This document shows, piece after piece, positions 47,218 through 55,876 of a DNA stretch of 64,000 nucleotides. The DNA comes from Actinocorallia herbida. GTDB taxonomy: Bacteria; Actinomycetota; Actinomycetes; Streptosporangiales; Streptosporangiaceae. Below the pieces are notes generated by a model. The model was not told where the DNA came from and searched no databases. It saw only the letters and a program-made list of their open reading frames with translations. Position 1 is the stretch's first letter. Every line of letters starts with the position of its first letter. The position numbers were made by a program, and so were the translations under genes. The DNA lies in the NCBI RefSeq assembly GCF_003751225.1, contig NZ_RJKE01000001.1, forward strand, positions 6,510,001 to 6,574,000, written 5' to 3'.

Positions 47218-48216
47218 TCATTTCGGCGCTCCGGTGAGCGCCCGGGTGATCCAGTCGGCCAGCTGGGGCAGCCAGTCGGGGCGGGCATTGCCGAGGAGGT
47301 GGTCACCGTGCGGGACGCACAGGTACTCGCCGCGCGGGGCGGCCCCGGCCAGCACCGCCCCGTTCGTCACGCCGGGGACGACGTCCCGGCCGCCGTCGAC
47401 GACCAGCAGCGGGGCGGTGATCCGGGGCGCGAGCTCCGCCAGGTCGATCCTGCGGGCGAACTCCGCGGCCTCCGCCTCCCCGCCCGCGCGCCGGGCCAGG
47501 ACGCCCTGGAGGAAGGCCGGCAGGTCGTCCCAGTCGAGCCGGAAGGGGCCGCTGACGGTCGCGGCCGCGGCGATCCTGGGTTCGCGCGCCGCGGTCTCGG
47601 CCGCGTAGTAGCCGCCGAGGCTGAGGCCGACCGCCCCGGCGCGCTCGGCGCCGAGCGCGTCGAGGACGCGGCCGACGACCCGGTGGCAGTCGGCCTGGAC
47701 CGTCGTATCCGCCGCGAGGACGCCCTGGCCCGGGCCGTCCATCGCGAACACCGCGAGCCCCCGGGCGAGCAGCGCGTCGGCCACGTCGAGGAACTCCTCC
47801 TTCGCCGAGTCCAGCCCCGGCACGACGACCACCGTCGCGGCCGCGTCGGCGGGCCCGCGCAGCCAGCCGGTGAACCCGTCGCCCTCGATCCGCCGGGCCG
47901 CCGGCTCCAGCAGCGCCAGCGCCGCCGCCAGCGCCGCGTCCGCCTCGGCCGCCGCCTCCCCGACGCCCGCCGTCCAGAGGGGCGCGAGGGTGGCCATGTG
48001 GAACCAGCGGGCCGCGGTGCGCAGGTGCGCGCCCGCCGACGGCGGGGACCCGGCCGCCTCGGCGCGGGCGAGGTGACCGCGCGCGGCGCGCACGAACGCC
48101 GGGGTCCAGTCGGCCGGGTCCGCCAGGTTCCCGGTGACCTGCTGGTACTCGTGCGGATCGAGACCCACGCCGGTGGCGCGCGTCCACTGCATGGCGGCGA
48201 ACTCCGCGGCGCTCAT
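47218..48216 (-). CDS. Alpha/beta hydrolase (esterase-like)
   Basis: This 332-residue protein has an N-terminal helical cap region and an alpha/beta-hydrolase domain with nucleophile Ser199 in GLSLGGYYAA. A late VVDGGRDVVPG and PHGDHLLGN supply the likely Asp and His. It resembles the FrsA/DUF1100 esterase-like group. Its ATG overlaps the stop of the upstream dehydrogenase (ATGA at 48213-48216), so the two form an operon. The substrate is unknown. Confidence 0.87.
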   Translation of the reverse strand: MSAAEFAAMQWTRATGVGLDPHEYQQVTGNLADPADWTPAFVRAARGHLARAEAAGSPPSAGAHLRTAARWFHMATLAPLWTAGVGEAAAEADAALAAALALLEPAARRIEGDGFTGWLRGPADAAATVVVVPGLDSAKEEFLDVADALLARGLAVFAMDGPGQGVLAADTTVQADCHRVVGRVLDALGAERAGAVGLSLGGYYAAETAAREPRIAAAATVSGPFRLDWDDLPAFLQGVLARRAGGEAEAAEFARRIDLAELAPRITAPLLVVDGGRDVVPGVTNGAVLAGAAPRGEYLCVPHGDHLLGNARPDWLPQLADWITRALTGAPK

Positions 48217-49136
48217 CGGGCGTCCCCCGTCGTCAGGACCGCCTTGCCGCGGATCCGGCGTTCGCGCAGGTCCACCAGGACGCGCGCGCTGTCCGACCAG
48301 TCGTCGGTCCGGCCGATCTCGGGATGCAGCCTTCCCTCGGCGACGAGCCGGACCAGCGTCCCGAGGTCGGCGCCGTAGGGGGCTCCCGCGTAGTGGAAGT
48401 GCTGGATCATGACGCGCTCCGGGCCGCCGAGGAGGTCGAAGAAGTCGAGGGCCGCCGGGGTGCGGGAGGCCTGGCCGAACCAGACGAGCAGGCCGCCCGG
48501 ACGCGTGCGGGCGAGGGCCGCCGCCAGGTGCGGCCCGCCGGTGGACTCCAGGACGACGTCGAACGGGCCGTCCGCCTTCGCGACGTCGTGCGCCACCCGC
48601 GCCGCGCCGAACTCGAGGAGCCGCGCGCCGCGCTCGGGGGTGGCCGTCACCGCGGTCACCCCCGCCCCGGCCGCGGCCGCGAGTTCGGTGACGTAGTGCC
48701 CGACGCCGCCCGAGGCGCCGGTGAGCAGCACCCGCAGGCCGGTCAGGGAGCCCGCCGCGCGCAGCAGCCGCAGGGCGGTGATCCCGGCCAGCGGCAGGGC
48801 CGCCGCCCGCACATCGTCGACGCCGTCGGGGAGCACGGCCAGCGAGTGGGTCGGCGCCGCGGCGTACTCGGCCCAGCCGCCGTACGGAGGGTGCCCGACG
48901 ACCCGGGCACCGGCCTCGGGTCCCGAGCCGTCGGCGGCGGGCCGCACGACGAGCCCCGCGAGGTCCTTGCCCGGCAGGAATCCGGGCTCGGGCCGCTCCA
49001 GCAGGAAGGTCTCGCCGCGGTTCGGCGCGAACGCCTCGACCTTGACGAGCGCCTCGCCGGGCCCGGGGACGGGCCGGGGTGCTTCGGTGAACGCGACGGG
49101 CCGTGCCGCGTCTCCCGTGGGGATCAGTCTTCGCAT
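48213..49136 (-). CDS. MDR-type zinc-free quinone oxidoreductase/dehydrogenase
   Basis: This 307-residue medium-chain dehydrogenase/reductase has the NADPH loop GASGGVGHYVTELAAA and a YGGWAEYAA segment. The structural and catalytic zinc cysteines of alcohol dehydrogenases are absent, so it belongs with quinone-oxidoreductase-like enzymes. ATG 49136 is used; GTG 49145 is an alternative. It is divergent from the LysR gene and coupled to the hydrolase gene downstream. Confidence 0.87.
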   Translation of the reverse strand: MRRLIPTGDAARPVAFTEAPRPVPGPGEALVKVEAFAPNRGETFLLERPEPGFLPGKDLAGLVVRPAADGSGPEAGARVVGHPPYGGWAEYAAAPTHSLAVLPDGVDDVRAAALPLAGITALRLLRAAGSLTGLRVLLTGASGGVGHYVTELAAAAGAGVTAVTATPERGARLLEFGAARVAHDVAKADGPFDVVLESTGGPHLAAALARTRPGGLLVWFGQASRTPAALDFFDLLGGPERVMIQHFHYAGAPYGADLGTLVRLVAEGRLHPEIGRTDDWSDSARVLVDLRERRIRGKAVLTTGDAR

Positions 49137-49191
49137 GGGGACCACCGAAGCGGCGCGGCCTCCCTCCGGTCCAACAACCGCCGGGCATATC

Positions 49192-49210
49192 CGACAACCA
49201 TCGGTTGTCG
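49192..49210. promoter_or_regulatory. LysR operator CGACAACC-ATC-GGTTGTCG
   Basis: Perfect 8-base arms around three bases lie in the divergent region between the MDR gene and the LysR gene, only three bases before the LysR -10 box. A second half-site (CAACAACCG) lies near 49172. This is the expected site for LysR binding and autorepression. Confidence 0.7.
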
Positions 49211-49212
49211 CC

Positions 49213-49218
49213 TATGGT
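49213..49218 (+). promoter_or_regulatory. Candidate -10 box (TATGGT)
   Basis: TATGGT ends six bases before the LysR GTG at 49225 and directly follows the palindrome. No Shine-Dalgarno is visible. Confidence 0.45.
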
Positions 49219-49224
49219 GAGCGG

Positions 49225-50148
49225 GTGGATCTCGACCTGGCGCAGGTGCGCGCGTTCGTGCGCACCGCCGAGGAACTGCACTTCGGCCGGGCCGCCGCGA
49301 CGCTCGCGGTGTCCCAGCAGGCGCTGTCCAAGCGGATCGCCCGGCTCGAGTCGCTGCTCGGGACCTCGCTGTTCCAGCGGGGCGGCCACGGGGTGGCGCT
49401 CACCGACGCGGGACTGCGGTTCCTCGAACCGGCGAGGCGGACCCTCACCGCGGCCGACGCCGCGGTGGCGGCGGTCGCGCGGACCGACCGGCCCCTGCGC
49501 GTCGACGTGTGGGGCCATCTGTTCGCGCCGATGCGGACGCTCGCGCTGGTCGCGGAGCGGACCGAGGCGCCCGTGCTGGTGCTGGGGCACGGCCGCGACC
49601 TGCCGTCGGTGACCGCGGCGCTGCTGCACGGGGAGATCGACGCGGCCTTCGGCAGGGTCCATCCGCCGCTGCCCGCCGGGCTGGCCCACCGGCTGGTCCG
49701 CCTCGAACCCGTCGACGCGGTGCTGAGCCGCGCCCATCCGCTGGCCGACGAGCCCGCACTGCGGCCCGAGCAGCTCCGCGACGGCGTCCTGTGGGCGCCC
49801 GCCGCGCTGGACCGCCTCGACTTCCTGCACCGCTTCGCCGAGCGCTTCGGCGTCCGGCGCCGGGCCGAGGGCACCAACCTCGGGCTGTCCCCCTATCTCG
49901 CCGGGCTGGCGGCCCATCCGGACCGCTTCGCCCTCCTGCCCGCCGACCTCCCCCTGCCGCGGACCTCCGCGCTGCGCTCCGTGCCCCTGGTCGAGCCCAC
50001 GCCCCTGTACGCCTGGTCGCTGCTGTTCCCCGCCGGGTCTGCCCACCCCGGCCTGCCGGCGCTGGCCGCCGCGTGCGCCTCGGGCGCCCGCGACCGGCGC
50101 TGGCTGGACCACTCCCCTTCCCGCGACTGGCTCCCCGACGCTCCTTGA
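49225..50148 (+). CDS. LysR family transcriptional regulator
   Basis: This 307-residue regulator has an N-terminal helix-turn-helix (FGRAAATLAVSQQALSKRIARLESLLG) and a C-terminal effector domain. It is transcribed away from the MDR-hydrolase operon and most likely activates or represses it through the palindrome between them. The ligand is unknown. The GTG at 49225 is supported by the -10 box six bases upstream. Confidence 0.9.
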   Translation: MDLDLAQVRAFVRTAEELHFGRAAATLAVSQQALSKRIARLESLLGTSLFQRGGHGVALTDAGLRFLEPARRTLTAADAAVAAVARTDRPLRVDVWGHLFAPMRTLALVAERTEAPVLVLGHGRDLPSVTAALLHGEIDAAFGRVHPPLPAGLAHRLVRLEPVDAVLSRAHPLADEPALRPEQLRDGVLWAPAALDRLDFLHRFAERFGVRRRAEGTNLGLSPYLAGLAAHPDRFALLPADLPLPRTSALRSVPLVEPTPLYAWSLLFPAGSAHPGLPALAAACASGARDRRWLDHSPSRDWLPDAP

Positions 50149-50158
50149 GCGCCGCCCC

Positions 50159-50184
50159 CGGCCGAGACCATGGGGTCCCGGCCG
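50159..50184. terminator. Bidirectional hairpin between the LysR and DUF2252 genes
   Basis: CGGCCG-A-GACC pairs with GGTC-C-CGGCCG around four bases with one mismatch. It lies between convergent genes ending at 50148 and 50200. Confidence 0.65.
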
Positions 50185-50199
50185 TAAGGGCCGTCGTGG

Positions 50200-51549
50200 T
50201 CAGGCGTCGGCGGAGGGCTGGAGGCCGGGGATGAGGCCCTCGCGGAAGGCGTCGACGAACAGGGCGTGGTCGTGGCGGACGATCTCGGCGTAGCCGTGGC
50301 CGAAGGCGACCATCGCCGCGACGAAGGCGGACTCGTCGTCGCCGATGGCCTTGTCGATGGCGTCCTCGACCTGGAAGGGCACGAGGGTGTGGTCGGAGTC
50401 GCTGTCCGACACGCAGTGGATCTTCGCGGTGGCACGGCCCAGGTCGTCCAGGAGGGTGATCATCTCGTCGGGCTCGGTGAGCGAGCCCCAGTCGAGGTCC
50501 GCCTCGTACGGCGAGAACTCCTGGACGACGAAGCCGACGCCGTCGATCTCGGTGTGGCCGAGCCAGGGGTCGGAGTTGGCCTGGAGCGCCCTGCGGGACA
50601 GCGCGGTGCGGTGGCCGTGGTGCTCGAAATAGGCGGCGATCCGCTCATCGGGCACGACGCGGGACGGGGCGGCGACGTTGCCCTGCTTGACCGAGAGGAT
50701 GACGTCGTTCTCCAGGGCCTGGCTGTGGCCCTCGACGAGGATGTTGTAGGCGGCCAGGCCCGCGGAGCCGATGCCGAACCCGGACGCCCCGACCACGTCC
50801 TTGATCTTGTAGGTGAGGCTGCCGAAGCGCTTGTCCTGCGGGATCGTGTCGAGGTAGTGGGCGTAGGCCTCCTCGACCCTCGCGCGCTCGGCCTCGTCCA
50901 GGCGGCGGATGTGCGCGCCGTCGCGGATGCGGCGCACGTGCCCGTCGACGACGGTGTGCCTGTTGAGCAGCTCCACCCGGGTGGAGGAGACGGCTTCGAC
51001 GAGGACGTCGTAGACGTGCCCGGTGGCCGAGTCGAGGGTGAGCGCCCACCTCTCGTCGGGGTCGTGCCTGGCGTAGAAGCGGACCTGGTCCACGTAGGCG
51101 CGGACGTAGGTCTCCATGAGGCGCGTGATGTCGGCGTCGGAGATGGCCTTGCTCCACGCCAGGAGGGCGAGGCTCGCGACGAACCGCTTGACGTCCCAGG
51201 TGAAGGCGCCGATGTAGGCCTCGTCGAAGTCGTTGACGTCGAAGGTGAAGACGCCGTCGTCGCTCATGTACGTACCGAAGTTCTGCGCGTGCAGGTCACC
51301 CTGGATCCAGACGCGGGAGGTCCGCTCGTTGGCCCACGGGTCGGCGTCGCCGGCGATGTCGGCGTAGAAGATGGGCGCGCTGCCCCGGTAGAACGCGAAC
51401 GGGTCGGAGGCCATCTTGCGGAAGCGGCGGCGGAACTCGGCGGGGCTGCGCCGCATCAGGGGGGCGAAGGCGTCGACGAGGACGTCGATGAGGCGCGCCT
51501 GCCGTTCCTTGGGCTCGGCCGCGCCGAGCGCGGCCACGAGGTCGGTCAT
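50200..51549 (-). CDS. DUF2252 kinase-like protein
   Basis: This 449-residue protein shows the DUF2252 pattern: RMxxDPFAFYRG-like (KMASDPFAFYRGSAP), VWIQGDLHAQNFGTY, FDVNDFDEAYIGAFTWDVKR and the C-terminal GRATAKIHC. GDLHxxN and DxNDFD resemble the catalytic and metal loops of aminoglycoside-phosphotransferase-like kinases. No substrate is known for this family. The ATG at 51549 gives the usual length. Confidence 0.88.
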   Translation of the reverse strand: MTDLVAALGAAEPKERQARLIDVLVDAFAPLMRRSPAEFRRRFRKMASDPFAFYRGSAPIFYADIAGDADPWANERTSRVWIQGDLHAQNFGTYMSDDGVFTFDVNDFDEAYIGAFTWDVKRFVASLALLAWSKAISDADITRLMETYVRAYVDQVRFYARHDPDERWALTLDSATGHVYDVLVEAVSSTRVELLNRHTVVDGHVRRIRDGAHIRRLDEAERARVEEAYAHYLDTIPQDKRFGSLTYKIKDVVGASGFGIGSAGLAAYNILVEGHSQALENDVILSVKQGNVAAPSRVVPDERIAAYFEHHGHRTALSRRALQANSDPWLGHTEIDGVGFVVQEFSPYEADLDWGSLTEPDEMITLLDDLGRATAKIHCVSDSDSDHTLVPFQVEDAIDKAIGDDESAFVAAMVAFGHGYAEIVRHDHALFVDAFREGLIPGLQPSADA

Positions 51550-51620
51550 GGGTAGGGGGTTCCTTTCGCGGTATGACCAGATCATCCCGCTCCTGCGCGC
51601 CCTGTGCGGCGTGATTCGCC

Positions 51621-51938
51621 TCAGGCCTCCATGTACCGGGCGTCCACTTTCTCGATCTTGTCCTGGAGGGCGCGGGCGGGGTCGTCGGAGAACGAGCACA
51701 GGGCGACCATCGCGGTGATCACCACGTCGCACAGTTCAGCGGCGACGTCCTCGCGGGTGTGGGTCCTGCCTTTGCGGGGGTTCTGGCCAACGAGTCCGAT
51801 ATACGCCTGCGACACCTCGCCGATCTCCTCGGTGAGCTTCACCAGTCGCATCGCCCGTTCGTGGTCGCCGGTGCCGTTCACCTGGTCCAGATGGGCGGCG
51901 AAGCGGCGGACGCTCGGCCAGGGGTCGTAGACGCTCAT
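51621..51938 (-). CDS. MazG-like nucleotide pyrophosphohydrolase
   Basis: This 105-residue protein has the MazG metal motif KLTEEIGEVSQAY followed by ELCDVVITA. It is a single-domain MazG-like enzyme, expected to hydrolyse nucleoside triphosphates to monophosphate and pyrophosphate. It lies 72 bases upstream of the DUF2252 gene on the same strand. The ATG at 51938 gives full length. Confidence 0.88.
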   Translation of the reverse strand: MSVYDPWPSVRRFAAHLDQVNGTGDHERAMRLVKLTEEIGEVSQAYIGLVGQNPRKGRTHTREDVAAELCDVVITAMVALCSFSDDPARALQDKIEKVDARYMEA

Positions 51939-52034
51939 CCCCCGACCCTAGTGTGAAAGACTGTCAGTAAGCGCTAACTTGCGCGACGGCGGCTCGCTTG
52001 AGCTGCGGGAACGACGAGCCCGAGGAAGGCACAC

Positions 52035-53240
52035 ATGATCGAGTGGTCCGCGGACGAGCTGATGATCCGCGACGCGGTGCGCGACTGGGTGGCCAAGGAG
52101 GTCCGGCCCCACCAGGACGGCCTGGACTCGGGCGACGTGTCCCCGTACCCCATCATCCAGAACCTCTACCGGACCTTCGGCATGGCCGACATGGCCGCGT
52201 CCTCCTTCGACAAGCGCATCGCCAAGGAGAAGGCCGGCGAGCCCGCACCGGAGAAGAAGGAAGGCGGCCCCGACGCGGGCGCCTCCTTCACCATGCTGCC
52301 CATCATCGAGCTGTGCAAGGTCGCCCCCGGCCTCGTCACCGCCATGGGCGTCTCCCTCGGCCTGGCCGCCGGCACGATCATGAAGCGCGGGACCGTCGAG
52401 CAGAAGGAGCGCTGGGGCCGCGACCTGCTCACCTTCGACAAGGTCGGCGCGTGGGCCATCACCGAGCCCGACTCCGGCTCCGACGCGTTCGGCGGCATGA
52501 AGGCCTCGGCCCGTGTCGACGGCGACGGCTGGCTCCTCAACGGCAACAAGACCTTCATCACCAACGGCCCCGACGCCGACACGATCGTCTTCTACGCCAA
52601 GCTCGACGACGGCCGTCCGATGCGCGAGCGCGAGATCCTCTGCTTCGTGCTCGACAAGGGCATGGACGGCCTCGTCCAGTCCAAGCCGCTGCGCAAGATG
52701 GGCTGCCACTCCTCCCCCACCGGCGAGCTGTTCCTCCAGGACGTCAAGGTCGGCCGGGACCGGCTGCTGTCGGGCGGCGGCAGCGGCAAGGAGTCGGCCA
52801 AGCAGAACTTCACCACCGAGCGCGCGGGCGTCGCGGCGATGTCCCTCGGCGTCATCGAGGAGTGCCTGCGGCTGTCCATCGACTACGCCAAGTCCCGCGT
52901 GGCGTGGGGCAAGCCGATCGGCGACTACCAGCTCATCCAGCTCAAGCTGGCCAAGATGGAGGTCGCGCGCATCAACGTCCAGAACATGGTCTTCCGGCAC
53001 ATCGAGCTGGCCAAGGCGGGCCGGAACCCGACCCTGGCCGAGGCGAGCGCGATGAAGCTGTACTCCGCGCAGGCCGCGTCCGAGGTGGCCATGGAGGCCG
53101 TCCAGCTCTTCGGCGGCAACGGCTACATCGCCGAGTACCGGGTCGAGCAGCTCGCCCGCGACGCGAAGGTCTTCCAGATCTACGCGGGCACCGACGAGCT
53201 TCAGATCACGCACATCGCCCGCGACCTGCTGAGCCGGTGA
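52035..53240 (+). CDS. Acyl-CoA dehydrogenase
   Basis: This 401-residue FAD enzyme oxidises acyl-CoA at the alpha-beta position. It has TEPDSGSDAFGGMKASA, LNGNKTFITNGPDAD and the C-terminal QLFGGNGYIAEYRVEQLARDAKVFQIYAGT. The usual medium-chain base glutamate in YEGT is replaced by Ala (YAGT). A glutamate at residue 262 (FTTERAGVAAMSLG) is in the isovaleryl-CoA dehydrogenase position and is the likely base. GAGGAAGG precedes the ATG. Confidence 0.92.
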   Translation: MIEWSADELMIRDAVRDWVAKEVRPHQDGLDSGDVSPYPIIQNLYRTFGMADMAASSFDKRIAKEKAGEPAPEKKEGGPDAGASFTMLPIIELCKVAPGLVTAMGVSLGLAAGTIMKRGTVEQKERWGRDLLTFDKVGAWAITEPDSGSDAFGGMKASARVDGDGWLLNGNKTFITNGPDADTIVFYAKLDDGRPMREREILCFVLDKGMDGLVQSKPLRKMGCHSSPTGELFLQDVKVGRDRLLSGGGSGKESAKQNFTTERAGVAAMSLGVIEECLRLSIDYAKSRVAWGKPIGDYQLIQLKLAKMEVARINVQNMVFRHIELAKAGRNPTLAEASAMKLYSAQAASEVAMEAVQLFGGNGYIAEYRVEQLARDAKVFQIYAGTDELQITHIARDLLSR

Positions 53241-53295
53241 ACCGGAGGCGGGCGGTCGCTGGACATCGCGGGAATTGATCTGGATACTCGCGTTC

Positions 53296-53841
53296 ATGGA
53301 CGGACCGCCCGCATTCCCGGTACGGGCCTCCGACACCCGCCGGGACAGGGTGATCGAGGAGCTGCGCGACAGGCTCGTCGAGGGGCGCATGTCGCAGGGC
53401 ACCTACGAGCAGCGGGTCGAACGCGCGCTCAGGGCGCGCAACGAGGCCGAGCTCGCGGAGCTGCTGCACGACCTGCCCCCGCGCAACCGCGTCGTCGATC
53501 GGCTGACCGGCCTCGTGTCGTCGCTGTCGGCCGCGACCGCCCGGGTGGAGTCGGCCTGGCGGGCCCCCCGCCTGCCCCGCTTCATCCTCCCCGGCTCCCA
53601 GCAGCCCCGCGTGCTCGTCGGCCGCGCCCCCGGCTGCCACTTCGTCCTGACGGACCTGACGGTCTCCCGCTTCCACGCCGAGATCCGGGCGAACGAGGAC
53701 GGCTGGATCGTCAGCGACCTCGGCTCCATGAACGGCACCCGCCTCAACGGCTGGCGCCTCACCGGCCCCGTCGCCGTCCGCCCCGGCGACCAGCTGGGCT
53801 TCGGCGACCTCACCTTCGTCGTGGCGGCCACCCTCGCCTGA
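53296..53841 (+). CDS. DUF1707-FHA protein
   Basis: This 181-residue protein has an N-terminal DUF1707 domain (RASDTRRDRVIEELRDRLVEGRMSQGTYEQRV) and a C-terminal FHA domain (LVGRAPGCHFVLTDLTVSRFHAEIR, LGSMNGTRLNG) that reads phosphothreonine. It lies 79 bases before a Ser/Thr kinase gene on the same strand and is a likely binding partner. ATG at 53296 has GATACT seven bases upstream, and TTG 53275 is an alternative. Confidence 0.9.
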   Translation: MDGPPAFPVRASDTRRDRVIEELRDRLVEGRMSQGTYEQRVERALRARNEAELAELLHDLPPRNRVVDRLTGLVSSLSAATARVESAWRAPRLPRFILPGSQQPRVLVGRAPGCHFVLTDLTVSRFHAEIRANEDGWIVSDLGSMNGTRLNGWRLTGPVAVRPGDQLGFGDLTFVVAATLA

Positions 53842-53908
53842 CCGCTCCGCGGCGGCGCCCGGCCCGACCGGTCCGCATATTTCCCCTCTCTCTCGGTAAA
53901 GCTGCGAC

Positions 53909-53914
53909 TACAGT
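53909..53914 (+). promoter_or_regulatory. Candidate -10 box (TACAGT)
   Basis: TACAGT ends six bases before the kinase GTG at 53921, without Shine-Dalgarno. The kinase message may be leaderless. Confidence 0.45.
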
Positions 53915-53920
53915 GCGTCT

Positions 53921-55834
53921 GTGACCGAGAAGAACCCCCTGATCACCGATCGCTACCAGCGGCTGCGCCTCCTCGGCGAGGGCGGGACGGGGCAGGTCTG
54001 GCTGGCCGCCCATCCGGCGCTCGACCGGCGCGAGGCGCTCAAGCGGATCGAGATCCCCGCGGACCTCTCCCCCGGCGTCCGCGACCGGCTGCGCGAGCGG
54101 ATCCACCGCGAGACCAAGGCGGCGGGCCGCATGACGCACGAGAACGTCGTGCCGGTCTACGACGCCTTCATCGAGGACGGCGCCTGCTGGATCAGCATGG
54201 AGTACGTCGAAGGCCCCACCGTGGCGTCCCTGATCAGGGAGAACCCGCTCGATCCGGCCGAGGCCGCCCGCATCGGCCTCGATGTGGTGCGCGCGCTGGA
54301 GTACTGCCACGGCATGGGCGTCGTCCACCGGGACGTCAAGCCCTCCAGCATCCTGAACCGGCTCCCCGACCCCGGGCGCGAGGACGACGAGCCCCGGGCC
54401 AGGCTCACCGACTTCGGGATCGCCCACCTCGACGACGAGCCGGCCACGACCTCGCTCGGCCGGGTGATGGGCACCCCCGCCTACAGGTCGCCCGAGCAGC
54501 TGCACGGCGGGCCGGTGACCGGGGCGACCGACCTGTGGTCGCTCGGCGCCACCCTGTTCCACATGGTCGAGGGACGCCCCCCGTTCGGCACGTCCTACGA
54601 GAAGGTCCTCGCCCAGGTCGCCGGGCGCCGCCGCGTCCGATGCGCCAGGTCCCCCGAGTTCACCCCCGTCGTCAGGGCGTTGCTCAGGCGCGACCCGGAG
54701 AAGCGGGCCTCGCTCGACGACACCGCCGCGCGGCTGGCGGCGATCCTCGCGGCCCGCACCGCCGACCCGGTGTCCGCGCCGCTCGACCGGCGCAAGGTCC
54801 TGGTCGCCGGCGCGACCGCGGTGGGCGCGGTCCTCACCGCAGGCGGGGCCTCGGTCCTCATCGACCGGGGGCGGTCCGGCGGCACGGCGCCGGGCGACAC
54901 CACGTCGTCCGCGCCGCCGCCTCCCGGCGTCCCGGGACGCTCGTACGCGGGCCTGCGCCAGATCGCGGAGATCCCGGCGCTCGAGTTCGCGGGCAGGGGC
55001 GTGGCGTTCAGCAGGAACGGGCGCGCGTTCGCGGTCGCCGGAGGCGAGGGGTTGCGGGCCCGCGCGTGGAACACCACGACCCGCAAGGCGATCCCGGGCC
55101 TCAGACGCCACTCCGCGTGGGTGTGGGCCGTGGAGTACAGCCCGGACGGACGCCTTCTCGCGATCGGCGGCGGCGCCGAGATCCGGCTGCTGGACGCGAC
55201 GACGCTGGGTCGCGTCCGGACCCTTCGGACGGGCTCCGGCGTGCGCTCGCTGGCCTTCTCCGCCGACAGCGGGACCCTGGTGTCGGGCGACGACCTCGGC
55301 GAGGCCGCGGTGTTCCGCGTCGGCGACGGCGTGCGGCTGAACCTCACCCGGGGCATCGGCGGGCACCCCGGGTACTCGCAGGTCGCCGTCCACCCGACCG
55401 AACGGCTGTACGCCACCTCGGCGGGCCCCGTCGTCGACCTCAGGTCGCTGGCGACCTACCGGGTGACCGGCAGGCCGCTGTCCGGGCACACGAAGGCGGT
55501 CCGCGCGATCGAGTTCAGCCCTGACGGGAGCCTCGTCGCGACGGCGTCGGAGGACCACACCGTAGGGCTCTGGCACGTCGCCACGCGGCGCCGGGTCCGC
55601 ACGCTGCGGCACGCGGGCGTCGTCCACGACCTGGCCTTCTCGCCCGACGGCGCGACCCTCGCCACGGCCTGCGGCGAAGGGCCGGTCCGGCTGTTCGCGG
55701 CGGCGTCGGGGACGGAACTGGGCGGTCTCGACGTCCCGGACGCCACCGCCGTGGCGTTCCACCCGAGGGCGGCGATGCTCGCCGTGACGACCTACCGCGA
55801 CAGGACCGTCCGGCTGTTCGGGAAGGAGAGGTGA
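53921..55834 (+). CDS. Ser/Thr protein kinase with WD40-like exported sensor
   Basis: This 637-residue protein is a PASTA-free transmembrane kinase. The kinase domain (about 12-275) has GEGGTGQVW, Lys41, catalytic Asp138 in HRDVKPSS, metal Asp164 in DFG and RSPEQL. One membrane helix lies near 290-310. The exported part (about 335-637) has several WD40-like blades (AIEFSPDGSLVATASEDHTVGLWHV). It would sense outside conditions and phosphorylate targets, possibly the FHA protein upstream. Confidence 0.92.
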   Translation: MTEKNPLITDRYQRLRLLGEGGTGQVWLAAHPALDRREALKRIEIPADLSPGVRDRLRERIHRETKAAGRMTHENVVPVYDAFIEDGACWISMEYVEGPTVASLIRENPLDPAEAARIGLDVVRALEYCHGMGVVHRDVKPSSILNRLPDPGREDDEPRARLTDFGIAHLDDEPATTSLGRVMGTPAYRSPEQLHGGPVTGATDLWSLGATLFHMVEGRPPFGTSYEKVLAQVAGRRRVRCARSPEFTPVVRALLRRDPEKRASLDDTAARLAAILAARTADPVSAPLDRRKVLVAGATAVGAVLTAGGASVLIDRGRSGGTAPGDTTSSAPPPPGVPGRSYAGLRQIAEIPALEFAGRGVAFSRNGRAFAVAGGEGLRARAWNTTTRKAIPGLRRHSAWVWAVEYSPDGRLLAIGGGAEIRLLDATTLGRVRTLRTGSGVRSLAFSADSGTLVSGDDLGEAAVFRVGDGVRLNLTRGIGGHPGYSQVAVHPTERLYATSAGPVVDLRSLATYRVTGRPLSGHTKAVRAIEFSPDGSLVATASEDHTVGLWHVATRRRVRTLRHAGVVHDLAFSPDGATLATACGEGPVRLFAAASGTELGGLDVPDATAVAFHPRAAMLAVTTYRDRTVRLFGKER

Positions 55835-55836
55835 GG

Positions 55837-55867
55837 CCGCCCGCCGCGCGGGTGCCGCGGCGGGCGG
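55837..55867. terminator. Bidirectional hairpin, 12-bp perfect stem
   Basis: CCGCCCGCCGCG and its complement flank seven bases, between convergent genes ending at 55834 and 55877. Confidence 0.8.
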
Positions 55868-55876
55868 TACGCGGGG

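Noticed and set aside
47013-47237. 74-residue plus-strand frame after the ROK operator
   Set aside because: It has no ribosome-binding site or recognisable fold, and it overlaps a hairpin and the 3' end of the hydrolase gene.
47218-50112. Apparent 964-residue hydrolase fusion
   Set aside because: The ATG at 48216 overlaps the MDR stop, and the rest is antisense to the LysR gene and out of frame with the MDR gene.
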